A DNA stretch of 64,000 nt from Planctomycetaceae bacterium (GTDB lineage Bacteria; Planctomycetota; Planctomycetia; Pirellulales; Pirellulaceae): assembly GCA_020638995.1 (NCBI GenBank), contig JACKHM010000002.1, positions 2,318,347-2,382,346 of the forward strand, given 5' to 3'. Positions 9,319-17,957 of this stretch are shown here, piece by piece. The notes beneath the pieces are model-generated. The model did not search any database. It was given only the letters and a program-made list of their open reading frames with translations, and was not told the origin of the DNA. Position numbers and translations under genes: made by a program. Each line of letters opens with the position of its first letter. Position 1 is the stretch's first letter.

Positions 9319-10464
9319 ATGGAAGTCAAAACCTATCGAGCCAGTTCACTGCAAGCTGCTTTGGAGCAGGTTCGTACGGAACTCGGGCCCGACGCATCTG
9401 TACTTCATACCCGGGAAGTGAAGCATGGAATGTTGCGTTGGATTGCTGGACGTCAGATCGAAGTGACTGCTTCGGCAACCATCAAAGTGCCCAGCCGATT
9501 CCCAACCTCGCACGCCCACACCGCTCCCACGACCACCAAGCCATTACCGCCCGCCGACTATGATGATTTTCGCGCTAAGTACCGCGCCGCCTTAAAAAGA
9601 AGCGACGAACACTCCGAATCGCTTGTCGAGCATCTTTCGCTGGAAGCGGACAGAGCGAAGAGCAATGAGTTGCATCAGTCGTTATTTGAACTGTTCACCA
9701 AGCTGATCGACGCCGAAGTCAGTGAAGAAGTTGCCCGGGAGATGCTTGAACGTGTCCGTTCGGGACTCTCATCGGCAGATCTCAACGACAGAATGCTTGT
9801 GAATTCGCGAGTCTCGCGATTACTCGAAGACGAGCTGAAGTGCTGCGGGCCTATCCGAGTGACTCCGGGAATTCGCCGCATCGTCTCGTTGGTTGGACCG
9901 ACTGGCGTCGGGAAAACGACAACGATCGCCAAACTTGCGGCGAACTTTCACCTGCGAGAAAAGCAGCGTGTCGGGTTAATCACGGTCGACACATATCGAA
10001 TCGCGGCAGTTGATCAGCTGCGCACGTACGCCGACATCATCGACTTGCCAATGGAGGTCGTCTCGACACCTCGCGAGATGCGAACCGCGATTGCTCGCTT
10101 ATCGGGCCTCGATCTAATTCTGATGGATACGGCGGGGCGTAGTCCGCAAGACGACTTACGCATTCAGGAACTGAAGGCCATGCTCGCAGAAGCGCGCCCT
10201 GACGAAGTCCACGTCGTACTGAGCAGTGTCGCCAGTACCGCAAGCATGAGACAAGCGACCGAGCGATTTGCGGACGTAGGAGCGACTTCGCTACTGCTCA
10301 CCAAGCTGGACGAAACGACGGGGCTCGGGAATATTTTGCCTGTGTTACGAAACAGCAAACTGCCAATCAGCTACATCACCAACGGACAGAATGTGCCGGA
10401 GGACATCGCGTCGGCGGATAGTCGCAAACTGGCACGGGCAATCCTTAGAACGGAGAGCGATTGA
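9319..10464 (+). CDS. flhF: Flagellar SRP-family GTPase FlhF
   Basis: FlhF is an SRP54/FtsY-type GTPase that sets flagellar position and number. The 381 residues show the family N-terminus MEVKTYRASSLQAAL, a variable linker, a helical N domain (about 110-180) and the G domain with P-loop GPTGVGKTTT near residue 197, the VDTYRIAAVDQL block, MDTAGRS and TKLDETTGLG. All expected nucleotide-binding motifs are intact. It is placed between flhA and a MinD/FlhG-like gene, the common order in polarly flagellated bacteria and in planctomycetes with a flagellated swarmer stage. Confidence 0.95.
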   Translation: MEVKTYRASSLQAALEQVRTELGPDASVLHTREVKHGMLRWIAGRQIEVTASATIKVPSRFPTSHAHTAPTTTKPLPPADYDDFRAKYRAALKRSDEHSESLVEHLSLEADRAKSNELHQSLFELFTKLIDAEVSEEVAREMLERVRSGLSSADLNDRMLVNSRVSRLLEDELKCCGPIRVTPGIRRIVSLVGPTGVGKTTTIAKLAANFHLREKQRVGLITVDTYRIAAVDQLRTYADIIDLPMEVVSTPREMRTAIARLSGLDLILMDTAGRSPQDDLRIQELKAMLAEARPDEVHVVLSSVASTASMRQATERFADVGATSLLLTKLDETTGLGNILPVLRNSKLPISYITNGQNVPEDIASADSRKLARAILRTESD

Positions 10465-10535
10465 GCGGCGGCAACATGATGCTATTTCTCCGTTAACAAT
10501 TCGCACCACATCCGTGCTGGCAAGCACATCACTCA

Positions 10536-11402
10536 ATGATTGACCAAGCCACAGAACTTAGAAAGCTTGTGCTTCGCGCTATGCGTGCACAACCGATCGC
10601 CACGGGGCCACCGCCACGACTGCTGGCCCTCACGGGCGGCGCTGACGGCGTGGGTGTAACCACAATCGCCGTGAATCTCGCTGTGGCCATGGCCGAGCAA
10701 GGCTTGCGAGTCGTCATTGTGGATGCGGATGCGGATCGGTCGGACGTAGCGACTCTCTGTGGTGTACTGGACAAGACTCAAGACACTAAACCGATCGGTT
10801 CCCAGGGAGACATTCACGAGGTGCTGTATCCTGGACCTGCCGGAATTCAGATCGTTCCGGGTCTGCGTACCTCTGGCCTGGACGCGTCTGCCACCAACAG
10901 GATTTCGCTCCACAACAACGGCCTCAACGAGATCGCTTATGAGCGGTTCCGGCGCCAATTGTCGAGCCTTGGCCGCCACGTGGACACCGTCATCGTTGAT
11001 CTAGGTAGCGGAGCTGGCGATTTCATTCGCCGCTTTACCGCGACGGCCGACGAAGTGCTGTTGGTCACGGCGACCGAAGACGCTGCGGTGATGGACGCTT
11101 ACACTCGTATCAAAACAGGCCTTTCGTTATCCACAGAACGACGGTTGCGGCTTGTGGTGAATCGTGAAATCGACGAAGCGAATGCTCTCGATGTTCACCG
11201 AAGAATCGATGGATCATGTCGCAAGTTCCTAGGAACAACGATCGAGTTCGGTGGCCACTTACCGCACGACGCCGCAGTAACACGCGGTGCAAGAGATAGT
11301 CGGCCATTCGTCCTTATTGACCCGGTCGCACCTGCGTCGCGAGCGCTGACAAAACTGGCAAGGGCCCTCGCTCCACAGTTACATCAAGCCAACACTGCAT
11401 AG
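10536..11402 (+). CDS. flhG: MinD/ParA-like ATPase, FlhG (FleN) type, with degenerate P-loop
   Basis: A 288-residue deviant-Walker ATPase family protein in the position of FlhG/FleN, the partner that limits flagellar number through FlhF. Family features are VTTIAVNLAVAMAEQG, the IVDADAD Walker-B-like strand, IVDLGSGAGD and VTATEDAAVMDAY. The P-loop is abnormal: where MinD-type proteins have KGGVGKT, this has GGADGVGVTT at residues 34-43, so both the signature Lys and the phosphate-binding Lys are absent (codon for Val41 at 10656-10658). ATP hydrolysis may be lost or altered. The rest of the frame is intact and of normal length, so this is not a decayed gene. Identity as FlhG rests mainly on context. 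Confidence 0.82.
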   Translation: MIDQATELRKLVLRAMRAQPIATGPPPRLLALTGGADGVGVTTIAVNLAVAMAEQGLRVVIVDADADRSDVATLCGVLDKTQDTKPIGSQGDIHEVLYPGPAGIQIVPGLRTSGLDASATNRISLHNNGLNEIAYERFRRQLSSLGRHVDTVIVDLGSGAGDFIRRFTATADEVLLVTATEDAAVMDAYTRIKTGLSLSTERRLRLVVNREIDEANALDVHRRIDGSCRKFLGTTIEFGGHLPHDAAVTRGARDSRPFVLIDPVAPASRALTKLARALAPQLHQANTA

Positions 11403-11564
11403 TCGAAACATTCGTGGCAGCGCGATCCAAGAAACTCGCAGAAGCCAGATATTACTCTCAACCCAAACCGAAGGAATGCCGATACAAAGAAAGCGCGTCT
11501 TTACGCCACAGTACGTTAAGCTAGTCGGACTAGCGGAACTTTGCGGGCTAGAACGGAGTGAGTC

Positions 11565-11807
11565 ATGGGTCGCACGTATGCAGGCATACTTGGTCCCTTG
11601 GCCTTCACAACGATTCTGGCTCGCAGTGTGATCGATACCAGCAGCGTTGAGTCGACATTGATGCTTGCCACAGCTTGCTTGTTCCTGTTCGCAGGAATTG
11701 GCTACTTAGTGGGGCAGGTGGCAGACTCGATAATTCTGGAAGCGGTAAAGGCGAACTTCGACAAAGAGTTGCAAGCTCGTGAGACCTTATCAAAGAACGA
11801 TCGATAG
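11565..11807 (+). CDS. Small membrane protein between flhG and fliA
   Basis: An 80-residue protein not recognised as a named family. Residues 5-20 are moderately hydrophobic, residues 28-58 form a clear hydrophobic helix or helical hairpin (LMLATACLFLFAGIGYLVG), and the tail is charged. A purine-rich GGAGTGAG stretch lies just upstream of the ATG. It is on the same strand as, and between, the FlhG-like gene (162 bases upstream) and fliA (126 bases downstream). A role in flagellar assembly or sigma-28 control is a guess from position only. Confidence 0.6.
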   Translation: MGRTYAGILGPLAFTTILARSVIDTSSVESTLMLATACLFLFAGIGYLVGQVADSIILEAVKANFDKELQARETLSKNDR

Positions 11808-11923
11808 GGATCACGACTTCGTCGCAGGATATAACAACAGCCTTCGGGCAGAACACTCGCATGAGGCGGGTGGTCATCGTCAGTCGCGGCACGGGTCGCC
11901 GCAATTGACGAGAGTTCAATCAT

Positions 11924-11928
11924 GGAGG
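11924..11928 (+). promoter_or_regulatory. Ribosome binding site deciding the fliA start
   Basis: GGAGG lies five bases before the ATG at 11934. An earlier in-frame ATG at 11922 overlaps this Shine-Dalgarno sequence and has none of its own, so 11934 is preferred. Confidence 0.75.
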
Positions 11929-11933
11929 ATTGC

Positions 11934-12770
11934 ATGGCTACGATTTACGCACCGAAGCGACACCAAACTCGGTTCCCCATTACTCCTCGCTCGAAGTTTA
12001 ATGACGAAGAGATCAAGCAGATCTGGTTGGACTATAAAGCCGACCCAAGCCGTAAAGAGCTGCGTAACAAGTTAGTCGAACGCTACCTCTCGTTGGTGCG
12101 ATACAACGGCGAGCGAATCTGGGCACGCTTGCCGGAGGGCGTCGAGTTGGACGACCTGATCTCCGCTGGCATCTTCGGTCTCATGGACGCCATCGACGCA
12201 TTTGACATGAATCGGGGCGTCAAGTTCGAGACGTACTGCGTGCCGCGAATTCGTGGTGCAATGCTCGACGAACTGCGAACGATGGATTGGGTGCCGCGTC
12301 TCGTTCGCTCGAAGGCCAGCAAGCTCAGCGAAGCGACTAAGACCTTGGAAACAAAACTCGGTCGCGCGCCAACTCCTCAAGAATTGGCTGCACAGATGGA
12401 GCTGTCGGTCCCCGAACTCGAGAAGCTGATGACCGAAGCAAATGCCGTCGGCCTGATCAGCCTCAACAAGAAATGGTATGAGACGGACAGCTATAAAGAC
12501 GTTCGTGAGATTGACATCCTGGAAGACAAGAAGGGTGAAGATCCGACTCGGCGGGTTCAAAAGACAGACCTCATGCGTTTAGTTACGAAGGGGCTGAATC
12601 GCAATGAGCGTTTGATCATAATCCTCTATTACTACGAAGAGCTGACGATGAAAGAGATCGGTGCCACGCTTGATCTCAGCGAAAGCCGGGTCAGTCAAAT
12701 GCACAGCAGCATTGTTCAGCGCCTTCAAACGCAGCTCGGACGACGACGCCCCGAGTTCGGCAACAGATAG
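11934..12770 (+). CDS. fliA: RNA polymerase sigma factor for flagellar operons (sigma-28, FliA/WhiG)
   Basis: FliA directs RNA polymerase to late flagellar promoters. The 278-residue product has region 2 (LVERYLSLVRYNGERIWARLP, DLISAGIFGLMDAIDAFD, KFETYCVPRIRGAMLDELR), region 3 (about residues 120-170, with RAPTPQELAAQ) and region 4 with the helix-turn-helix LTMKEIGATLDLSESRVSQMHS. Length and motifs are those of FliA/WhiG. It closes the flagellar cluster and is followed by an intrinsic terminator. The MinD-like and small membrane genes precede it on the same strand. Confidence 0.95.
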   Translation: MATIYAPKRHQTRFPITPRSKFNDEEIKQIWLDYKADPSRKELRNKLVERYLSLVRYNGERIWARLPEGVELDDLISAGIFGLMDAIDAFDMNRGVKFETYCVPRIRGAMLDELRTMDWVPRLVRSKASKLSEATKTLETKLGRAPTPQELAAQMELSVPELEKLMTEANAVGLISLNKKWYETDSYKDVREIDILEDKKGEDPTRRVQKTDLMRLVTKGLNRNERLIIILYYYEELTMKEIGATLDLSESRVSQMHSSIVQRLQTQLGRRRPEFGNR

Positions 12771-12802
12771 CAGTTTTTCAGCTCACTGTTGCCTCACAAA
12801 CC

Positions 12803-12840
12803 AAGCCTCGATTCGTCACTTGACCAATCGAGGCTTTTTA
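12803..12840 (+). terminator. Intrinsic terminator after fliA
   Basis: An 11-base perfect stem (AAGCCTCGATT at 12803-12813 pairing with 12826-12836) is followed by a run of T on the plus strand. It lies 33 bases after the fliA stop and should end the flagellar transcript. The minus strand has no T-run at its other end, so it is not symmetrical. Confidence 0.88.
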
Positions 12841-12923
12841 AATGCGCGTCGGAAGCAAGCAACAGGAGAACCTGCGGGTCATAGCGCCACGATGCTGCGG
12901 ATGCTTGGCAGTAACTCAGCGAG

Positions 12924-13481
12924 CTAGGCGGGAGGTGTAAGCTGGCCCCAACGCTTAAGTCGGTAACCACGAATGACGTAGTACACCAGGTAGTAGGTCG
13001 GCACCGCTAAGCACGTCGCTACCAGGAGGCAACCCAGCCACAGCGGCATTGCAATCTCTAACAAGTGCGACCAGTAGAATTCGACGGCCTGCCACCAACC
13101 AGCAGGTGGTTTCCGCAATTCGCTCCACCACCTTCTGTCGATCGACTCTCGCCCCAGGATCGTGCAACCGACTATGTAACAAGGGTAATAGATAATCATC
13201 ATGGTGGCGGGGTTTGAAATCCAGACCACGGGCAAACCGACCGCCTTGTTGGCTCGCAGTAACCACGCCGCAAACACCACGAGAAGCATTTGAATCCCGA
13301 ATGTGGGTGTAAACGCGAAGAAAACCCCAATCGCCGCTCCCAAGGCGAGACGCCCGGGGGGATCGTCGGCGTGCAGAACGGTATGAAATAGAAAGCGTCG
13401 CGTCTTACGCCATGAGCTGCGAAGCCGGCCTTTAACGTGACGTGCGACCATAGAGATTCGGCGAGGACTATTTAGGCTCAC
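12924..13481 (-). CDS. DUF2062 domain membrane protein
   Basis: A 185-residue membrane protein of the DUF2062 family. Seen are a basic N-terminus, then the family block DPPGRLALGAAIGVFFAFTP with the first hydrophobic helix, a second helix (QMLLVVFAAWLLRANK), the WISNPATMMIIYYPCY block and a C-terminal helix pair. Some family members are fused to glycosyltransferases, but this one is a stand-alone version. It converges on fliA with the terminator between them. Specific function is unknown. Confidence 0.85.
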   Translation of the reverse strand: MSLNSPRRISMVARHVKGRLRSSWRKTRRFLFHTVLHADDPPGRLALGAAIGVFFAFTPTFGIQMLLVVFAAWLLRANKAVGLPVVWISNPATMMIIYYPCYIVGCTILGRESIDRRWWSELRKPPAGWWQAVEFYWSHLLEIAMPLWLGCLLVATCLAVPTYYLVYYVIRGYRLKRWGQLTPPA

Positions 13482-13704
13482 GTGTGACGCGCCACCTCGT
13501 AGACAGAGCGTACTAAGGCAATTTGACGACAGGAAGCGGAATTGCCATCGGACACCTGAGTTGGTTCGTGATCGGCAGTTTAACCAGATTCGATTCGAAT
13601 GAATGCGAGAGTATTACTCTTCGTTCGGTTGCGCGGCGAACGGACTTTGGCGAGAACGCTGCGAATTGTGATCGGGCTGGCCGTCTGGAGTTTCGAACGC
13701 GCGC

Positions 13705-13748
13705 AAAAAAAGGCCATGGTACGTCGCTCCGTCGTCATACCATGACCT
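13705..13748 (-). terminator. Second minus-strand intrinsic terminator
   Basis: On the minus strand an 11-base stem with one mismatch (13738-13748 with 13711-13721) is followed by seven T (13705-13711). It lies 370 bases beyond the Cys/Gly-rich gene and about 165 bases beyond the nearer terminator, so it may end a short unannotated transcript or act as backup. Confidence 0.65.
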
Positions 13749-13912
13749 CTATCCTGAAACGAGATGGCCGGGGCCATCTCGCCCTCCCGGTATCCTTGTA
13801 AGAGTTGTATCGGCCCGCCCGATGGATCGGCTGAAGCCGATTTTATCTTTTCTTCGGAAGCGATTGCGATAAAGCCTTTCCGAATCCCCACCAGGTACAG
13901 CGACGGAAACGA

Positions 13913-13953
13913 CAAAAAACAGGCGAGCTCCTTCATGGAAACCCGCCTGTTCG
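13913..13953 (-). terminator. Intrinsic terminator after the Cys/Gly-rich gene
   Basis: On the minus strand a GC-rich stem built on AACAGGCG/CGCCTGTT with a partly paired interior is followed by six T (13914-13919). It is about 120 bases after the stop of the gene ending at 14075. Confidence 0.7.
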
Positions 13954-14074
13954 AACTCTACTTCACGGCTGCCAAGCCATACTCCCCAGTCTGGCCCAAC
14001 GCTCGTCGTCGTAGAAAAACGTCTGCTGTCGTTGCCCGCTCCAGGATTCACCGGATGTGGGCGATACAAATCAC

Positions 14075-14860
14075 TTAGTAGTTAAGTGGTCGTGCGAAAG
14101 GATTCGTTGGCACTTGTCGCCGCCAAGCGGACCGATCTGAAATCGATGTTGGTTCGACGAGGACTTCTGGCGGCTGAAGCGAAGATTCTTCCTGTGCCTC
14201 TGTCGGCACGCCATAGTAGCTTTCGCCGTAGCTCTGAGTCGGAGCATAGTCAATGTAGCCACCTTTGCCGTATCCACCCTTACCGCCACCGCAGCTGCTG
14301 CAGCCGACGTCGCCACAAACACCACATGCATATCCGTGACCGAAGTGCAGCCAATCAAACAGTCCTAGCCGACAATGATGCCGTGGCGCACATGGAGCAC
14401 ACGGGTCACAGCCTTTGCTGCCGCAACCGCCTTTGCCACAATATCCGCGGTAGCTCGAGTGGCCAAAGCCACCCTTTCCGCCGCAACCACATGGATCGGC
14501 ATAACCGCAACCACCCTTGCCGCAACCGCTGTATCCGTAGCCCACCACGGGGCCGCATCCACAGCCACCTTTCGCATAACCGCAGTGGCCAATTCGGCGA
14601 GACTTCATTCCGCAGCATTTGCTTCCGCAGTACCCGTCCCACAATCCCTGACAGCAGGATGACTGTTGCTCGCAGCAGCCGCTATAGAAGGGATAGCCGT
14701 GCATTGAATTGTCGACAACATTGCTTTGTGTCGGGGCGTAGACGTGCCCATCCATCACTGGCTCAGGGCCATTGTTGGAGGCCAGAAAACCAAAAATGTC
14801 CGCATGCGCGGGTGTGCTGAGAGCGATGGCAATCAGCAAGGCCGAGAGAAACTTGTACAT
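14075..14860 (-). CDS. Exported cysteine- and glycine-rich protein
   Basis: A 261-residue protein with a clear signal peptide (MYKFLSALLIAIALSTPAHA). From about residue 58 to 195 it is extremely rich in Cys and Gly, with many GCG, CCG, KGGCG and KGGYGKGGY units and aromatic residues between them; the last 60 residues are of ordinary composition with P and S. I do not recognise a named family. Such composition suggests a disulfide-crosslinked envelope or matrix protein; planctomycete walls are known to be protein- and cystine-rich, but assignment to the wall is inference. It is monocistronic, with its own terminator and a long upstream gap. Confidence 0.72.
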   Translation of the reverse strand: MYKFLSALLIAIALSTPAHADIFGFLASNNGPEPVMDGHVYAPTQSNVVDNSMHGYPFYSGCCEQQSSCCQGLWDGYCGSKCCGMKSRRIGHCGYAKGGCGCGPVVGYGYSGCGKGGCGYADPCGCGGKGGFGHSSYRGYCGKGGCGSKGCDPCAPCAPRHHCRLGLFDWLHFGHGYACGVCGDVGCSSCGGGKGGYGKGGYIDYAPTQSYGESYYGVPTEAQEESSLQPPEVLVEPTSISDRSAWRRQVPTNPFARPLNY

Positions 14861-15257
14861 TGTTCAAACTCCTGTAGGTGAGGCAGTGCAACTCGCAAAG
14901 ACGCACAAGGGGACTGAAACCCAAGGTTCGCGGAAACATCATCCGCATCTCACACGCGCTACGCCAATCGTGCGGGGTGATCCCACTTCGTCTTCCGAGG
15001 AGGGACCTCGGAAACGAATTACTGTGCGTCTGGAGAAACATGGGATGCAATTGCGTGTATAGCAAATGCAACCGTTGTTTTTTTTCAGACACGCACCACC
15101 GGCAGCACCACGACGTATTGCCTAAACCGCGTCTATCCCCTTGCTGTACAGTCGCTTGGATCTATCATCCAGGCTGTTGCCTTTTGGCGACGTCTCGCGA
15201 AGCGGCATCCTGGCCAATTGCCGGCTGTGCGGATCGTAACACCTGCAACGAAATGCT
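14861..15257. other. Divergent intergenic region, nothing recognised
   Basis: About 400 bases between divergently transcribed genes. It must hold the promoter of the Cys/Gly-rich gene and probably one for the downstream membrane protein, but no consensus promoter, RNA structure or gene was convincing. Confidence 0.4.
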
Positions 15258-16184
15258 ATGTCGATATTTGCAAAAGCCGCATTTGTGCCAGCAGCATGGT
15301 GGGTGATCTGTATCACGGTAGTGACCTGGTGTCTGCTACTGCGATCCAAGCGATTATTGCACGGTTCGACTTTGATTGGTCCGTGGTGGTGGATGGTTGC
15401 GAGCATTAGCGTGATGGGCGGTACCCAGTCGATTCTGCTTGTCGCGAGCCAAATTGCCGGACGTGAATCCGCCCACTGGGAGGCAGCACTTGTTTTCGCA
15501 GCCGCATCGAGCAGCTTCTGCCCTCTGATGTCGCTGCTCGGAGCAAAACGACCGCAAGATCGCGGTTGGCACTTCGTGGTGCTCTCGTTGTGGGCAATTT
15601 TAATACTTCCCGTCGCTGAAAGCCTGGTTCTTCGTCACGGCCAGATGCCGGATGTGCAAGGTGCGCGATCATGGTTCATGTTGATCCTGATTGCACTTGG
15701 CATCACCAACTTTCTGCCGACGCGTTTTGGGATTCCAGCCGCCCTGTTTGGTATTGGACAGCTTCTGATGCTCGCCGATTCCTTGCCGCTGATCCGTGAT
15801 TTCTTCGACAGCTCGCCCACCGTTACGGGCTTCAGTTGCTGTGCGACTGCGAATATCGTCGCAAGTGCGTTGGGGAGCAGAAGAAACGCTCGCCCCAGAT
15901 CGCTTGATCGAGTCTGGCGAGACTTCCGCGATGCGTTTGGATTGCTGTGGGGATTGCGTGTTGCAGAGCAAATTAACATCGCAGCACGATCGTCAAAGTG
16001 GCCGCTGACCTTACGATGGTGGGGCTTTGTCGGTGACGACGGCAGCAAGCTTGACTTCGACGACTTACCCGACGAAACCCAGAAGCCCCTACTTCAGGTC
16101 ACTCAAAACCTGTTGCGGCGTTTCGTCTCGTCAAACTGGATTGCCGCAAGACTAGGGGACGGGATAGACTTAGGGATCGACTGA
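15258..16184 (+). CDS. Polytopic membrane protein of unknown function
   Basis: A 308-residue protein not recognised by family. Six or seven hydrophobic segments occupy roughly residues 8-205 (for example WWVICITVVTWCLLL, WMVASISVMGG, ILILPVAESLVL, SWFMLILIALGI), then a soluble basic and aromatic C-terminal domain of about 100 residues. No catalytic motif is visible. No strong ribosome binding site precedes ATG 15258, so the start is uncertain. It is followed by a lipoprotein gene 46 bases later on the same strand. Confidence 0.65.
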   Translation: MSIFAKAAFVPAAWWVICITVVTWCLLLRSKRLLHGSTLIGPWWWMVASISVMGGTQSILLVASQIAGRESAHWEAALVFAAASSSFCPLMSLLGAKRPQDRGWHFVVLSLWAILILPVAESLVLRHGQMPDVQGARSWFMLILIALGITNFLPTRFGIPAALFGIGQLLMLADSLPLIRDFFDSSPTVTGFSCCATANIVASALGSRRNARPRSLDRVWRDFRDAFGLLWGLRVAEQINIAARSSKWPLTLRWWGFVGDDGSKLDFDDLPDETQKPLLQVTQNLLRRFVSSNWIAARLGDGIDLGID

Positions 16185-16230
16185 TCAAGTCCTCGCGATT
16201 CAATACCTTCAATGTTCAAGGACCGAACTG

Positions 16231-16674
16231 ATGCGATTGTTCTCTCTTGGCGTCGTCGCCCTCGTCCTGTTTGTCGTCCCCGCATGTAACTTTCGATCAA
16301 GTAACGCGGAGATTGAAGTAGCACCGGCTGCGCCCAACGCGATTCCCGATCAACGTGTGGTCGAGGTAACGAGTGACACGGTCGAAGAAGCAGAACCAAT
16401 GCTCTTCGCACCTACTACTGAACCTCAATTCGTGAACGACCCCGCGCCGGCTCCACCCACCGAGTCGTGGTCGGAATTCGACGACTCGCTCCCGCGCGAG
16501 TCGTCTTCTGCTGAAGCCGTTCTGAAGTCCGTCGCACGCGTTTTGAAGGGTGCCGTCGATGGGGAAGACACCAGCGAACGTGAATCCAACGGATCGGTCC
16601 TTGGTTCGATTGGCCGAGCCTTGAGCAAAGGCTTTCAAGAAGCAGCCGACAGCGAGCACACTAGCGAGGAATAG
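16231..16674 (+). CDS. Small acidic putative lipoprotein
   Basis: A 147-residue protein with a short signal and lipobox-like end (VVPAC at residues 15-19), so lipid anchoring is likely. The mature part is acidic and rich in E, P and S, without recognisable domains; the region SAEAVLKSVARVLKGAV and the later GSIGRALSKGFQEAA look like two related amphipathic helices. It is co-directional with the preceding membrane protein and ends 6 bases from the convergent HNH gene. Confidence 0.6.
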   Translation: MRLFSLGVVALVLFVVPACNFRSSNAEIEVAPAAPNAIPDQRVVEVTSDTVEEAEPMLFAPTTEPQFVNDPAPAPPTESWSEFDDSLPRESSSAEAVLKSVARVLKGAVDGEDTSERESNGSVLGSIGRALSKGFQEAADSEHTSEE

Positions 16675-16680
16675 TGGGAG

Positions 16681-17316
16681 CTACGCACCATCATTCGCGC
16701 CGCGACTCTTGGGCAAGAAGGTCTTCCAGCTCTCATACTTCGGATTGCTAAGCTTGACGGTCATGATCGGATTCTGGCTAGGTCGGCCCGGCTCGGTGCG
16801 TAAATTCATACGAGCTTCTTGAGGAGTCCGACCGCCTTTCTTTGTGTTGCACTTCACGCACGAGGCCACCACGTTTTCCCAGGTGGTGGGGCCGCCTTTG
16901 CTGCGTGGCACGACGTGATCCAAGCTCAATTGACTCGGTGGCAGACTCTGCCCGCAATACTGGCAGCAATGCCCATCGCGGGCGAACAGGGTGCGCCGAT
17001 TCAAGCGTACATTGGTGGTGTACTGTTTGTCGAAGCGGACTAATCGGATGATTCTCGGCACTTGGATATCAAACTGAACAGCTCGCACCCAATCATCGTC
17101 GTGGTGCGGCTCCACCGATCTAAGCTGGCTCAATTCGCACCAAGAATTGAAATCGTAGTTGCAGAACTGTCCATCTTCGATGTCAATGACCTCAGCTGCC
17201 TCACGATACAAGAGAATAAAAGCCCGACGCGCTGTTATGACACGCAACGCCATGTAGTGTCTGTTCAATACGAGGACACTTGAGCTCAGAGCTCGCCCTC
17301 GTTCCTCTTGACTCAT
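16681..17316 (-). CDS. HNH endonuclease domain protein
   Basis: A 211-residue protein of the stand-alone HNH family widespread in bacteria. The N-terminal 100 residues carry the family region (SSVLVLNRHYMALRVI and RAFILLYREAAEVID). The nuclease domain follows with FARDGHCCQYCG, the LDHVVPRSKGGPTTWENVV core and SCVKCN, providing the two Cys pairs for structural zinc and the DHV His for catalysis. All key residues are present. The role is unknown in this family, and no restriction or mobile context is seen. Confidence 0.87.
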   Translation of the reverse strand: MSQEERGRALSSSVLVLNRHYMALRVITARRAFILLYREAAEVIDIEDGQFCNYDFNSWCELSQLRSVEPHHDDDWVRAVQFDIQVPRIIRLVRFDKQYTTNVRLNRRTLFARDGHCCQYCGQSLPPSQLSLDHVVPRSKGGPTTWENVVASCVKCNTKKGGRTPQEARMNLRTEPGRPSQNPIMTVKLSNPKYESWKTFLPKSRGANDGA

Positions 17317-17648
17317 GGGGAGTCTCCGAGAAGTCTCGCCAAGTCGCTCGATCCATTTTCCGGTATCGACTCATCGGCTTACAACGAATGTGCGTCGTTC
17401 TCCTCAGACGCGATCGCTGTGATCGGGGCCTCGTCACCGAAATCCGTGTAACGATCTTCACGCTCATTCTAGCCATCACGAATTCGGTGGACCAGCCTGA
17501 AAGCAGTGCTTCGAAGGATACTCACAAAAAAATCGCGTACTCGACTTGCCGTGCCGCTCGGATTGGCATTAGGATGAAACGCGAGGTGAGCGTTGGAGCG
17601 CTTGCCGCAGATCACCTCTGAAACGATTCCTTAATCAAGGGCCTCAGG
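17317..17648. other. Divergent intergenic region, nothing recognised
   Basis: About 330 bases between the HNH gene and the divergent zinc-ribbon-like gene. Short open frames here have no family resemblance. No clear promoter or RNA structure was seen. Confidence 0.4.
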
Positions 17649-17957
17649 ATGATTCATCACTCGTGCGACCGCTGTAAGCGAGTCATTGACCCGATCGAAG
17701 ATTTGCGCTACGTCGTCAAACTGGAAGTGCAAGCAGCGATGGAACCGCTGGATGCCGACGAACTCGAAGACGACCGCGACCACTTGATGGAGATTCAGGA
17801 GATCCTCGAACGCTTGGACGATTCCGACAGCGACCTTATTGGCGACGATGTTTATCAAAGGCGTCGCTTCGACCTCTGCCCAGAGTGCTATCGCCAGTTC
17901 ATCAAAAACCCCGTCGGTCGCGAAACCCCCGCTCATCTCGGCTTTAGTCAGAATTGA
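17649..17957 (+). CDS. Small zinc-ribbon-like acidic protein
   Basis: A 102-residue protein with two CxxC pairs framing an acidic middle: CDRCK near residue 6 and CPECY near residue 76, a spacing that could bring both pairs to one zinc. The middle is helical and rich in D and E (DADELEDDRDHLMEIQEIL). The family is not named to my knowledge. Its last 14 bases overlap the end of the convergent corrinoid-binding gene. Confidence 0.65.
   Translation: MIHHSCDRCKRVIDPIEDLRYVVKLEVQAAMEPLDADELEDDRDHLMEIQEILERLDDSDSDLIGDDVYQRRRFDLCPECYRQFIKNPVGRETPAHLGFSQN

Larger units (their letters stand above)
13482..14074. other. Non-coding gap with three hairpins
   Basis: No convincing gene is seen in about 590 bases between two minus-strand genes. 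It holds three strong hairpins, two of which read as minus-strand intrinsic terminators (listed separately), plus a perfect 10-base inverted repeat with a 2-base loop at 13760-13781. Confidence 0.5.

Noticed and set aside
13749..14078. Two overlapping open frames of about 105 codons on opposite strands
   Set aside because: They cross the terminator region, lack ribosome binding sites and have composition unlike real proteins.
14086..14820. 244-codon frame opposite the Cys/Gly-rich gene
   Set aside because: A His/Arg/Ser-rich shadow of the Gly/Cys-coding strand; the opposite strand has the signal peptide and ordered repeats.
17280..17621. 113-codon plus-strand frame upstream of the zinc-ribbon gene
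   Set aside because: It overlaps the HNH start region, has no family resemblance and no good ribosome binding site.
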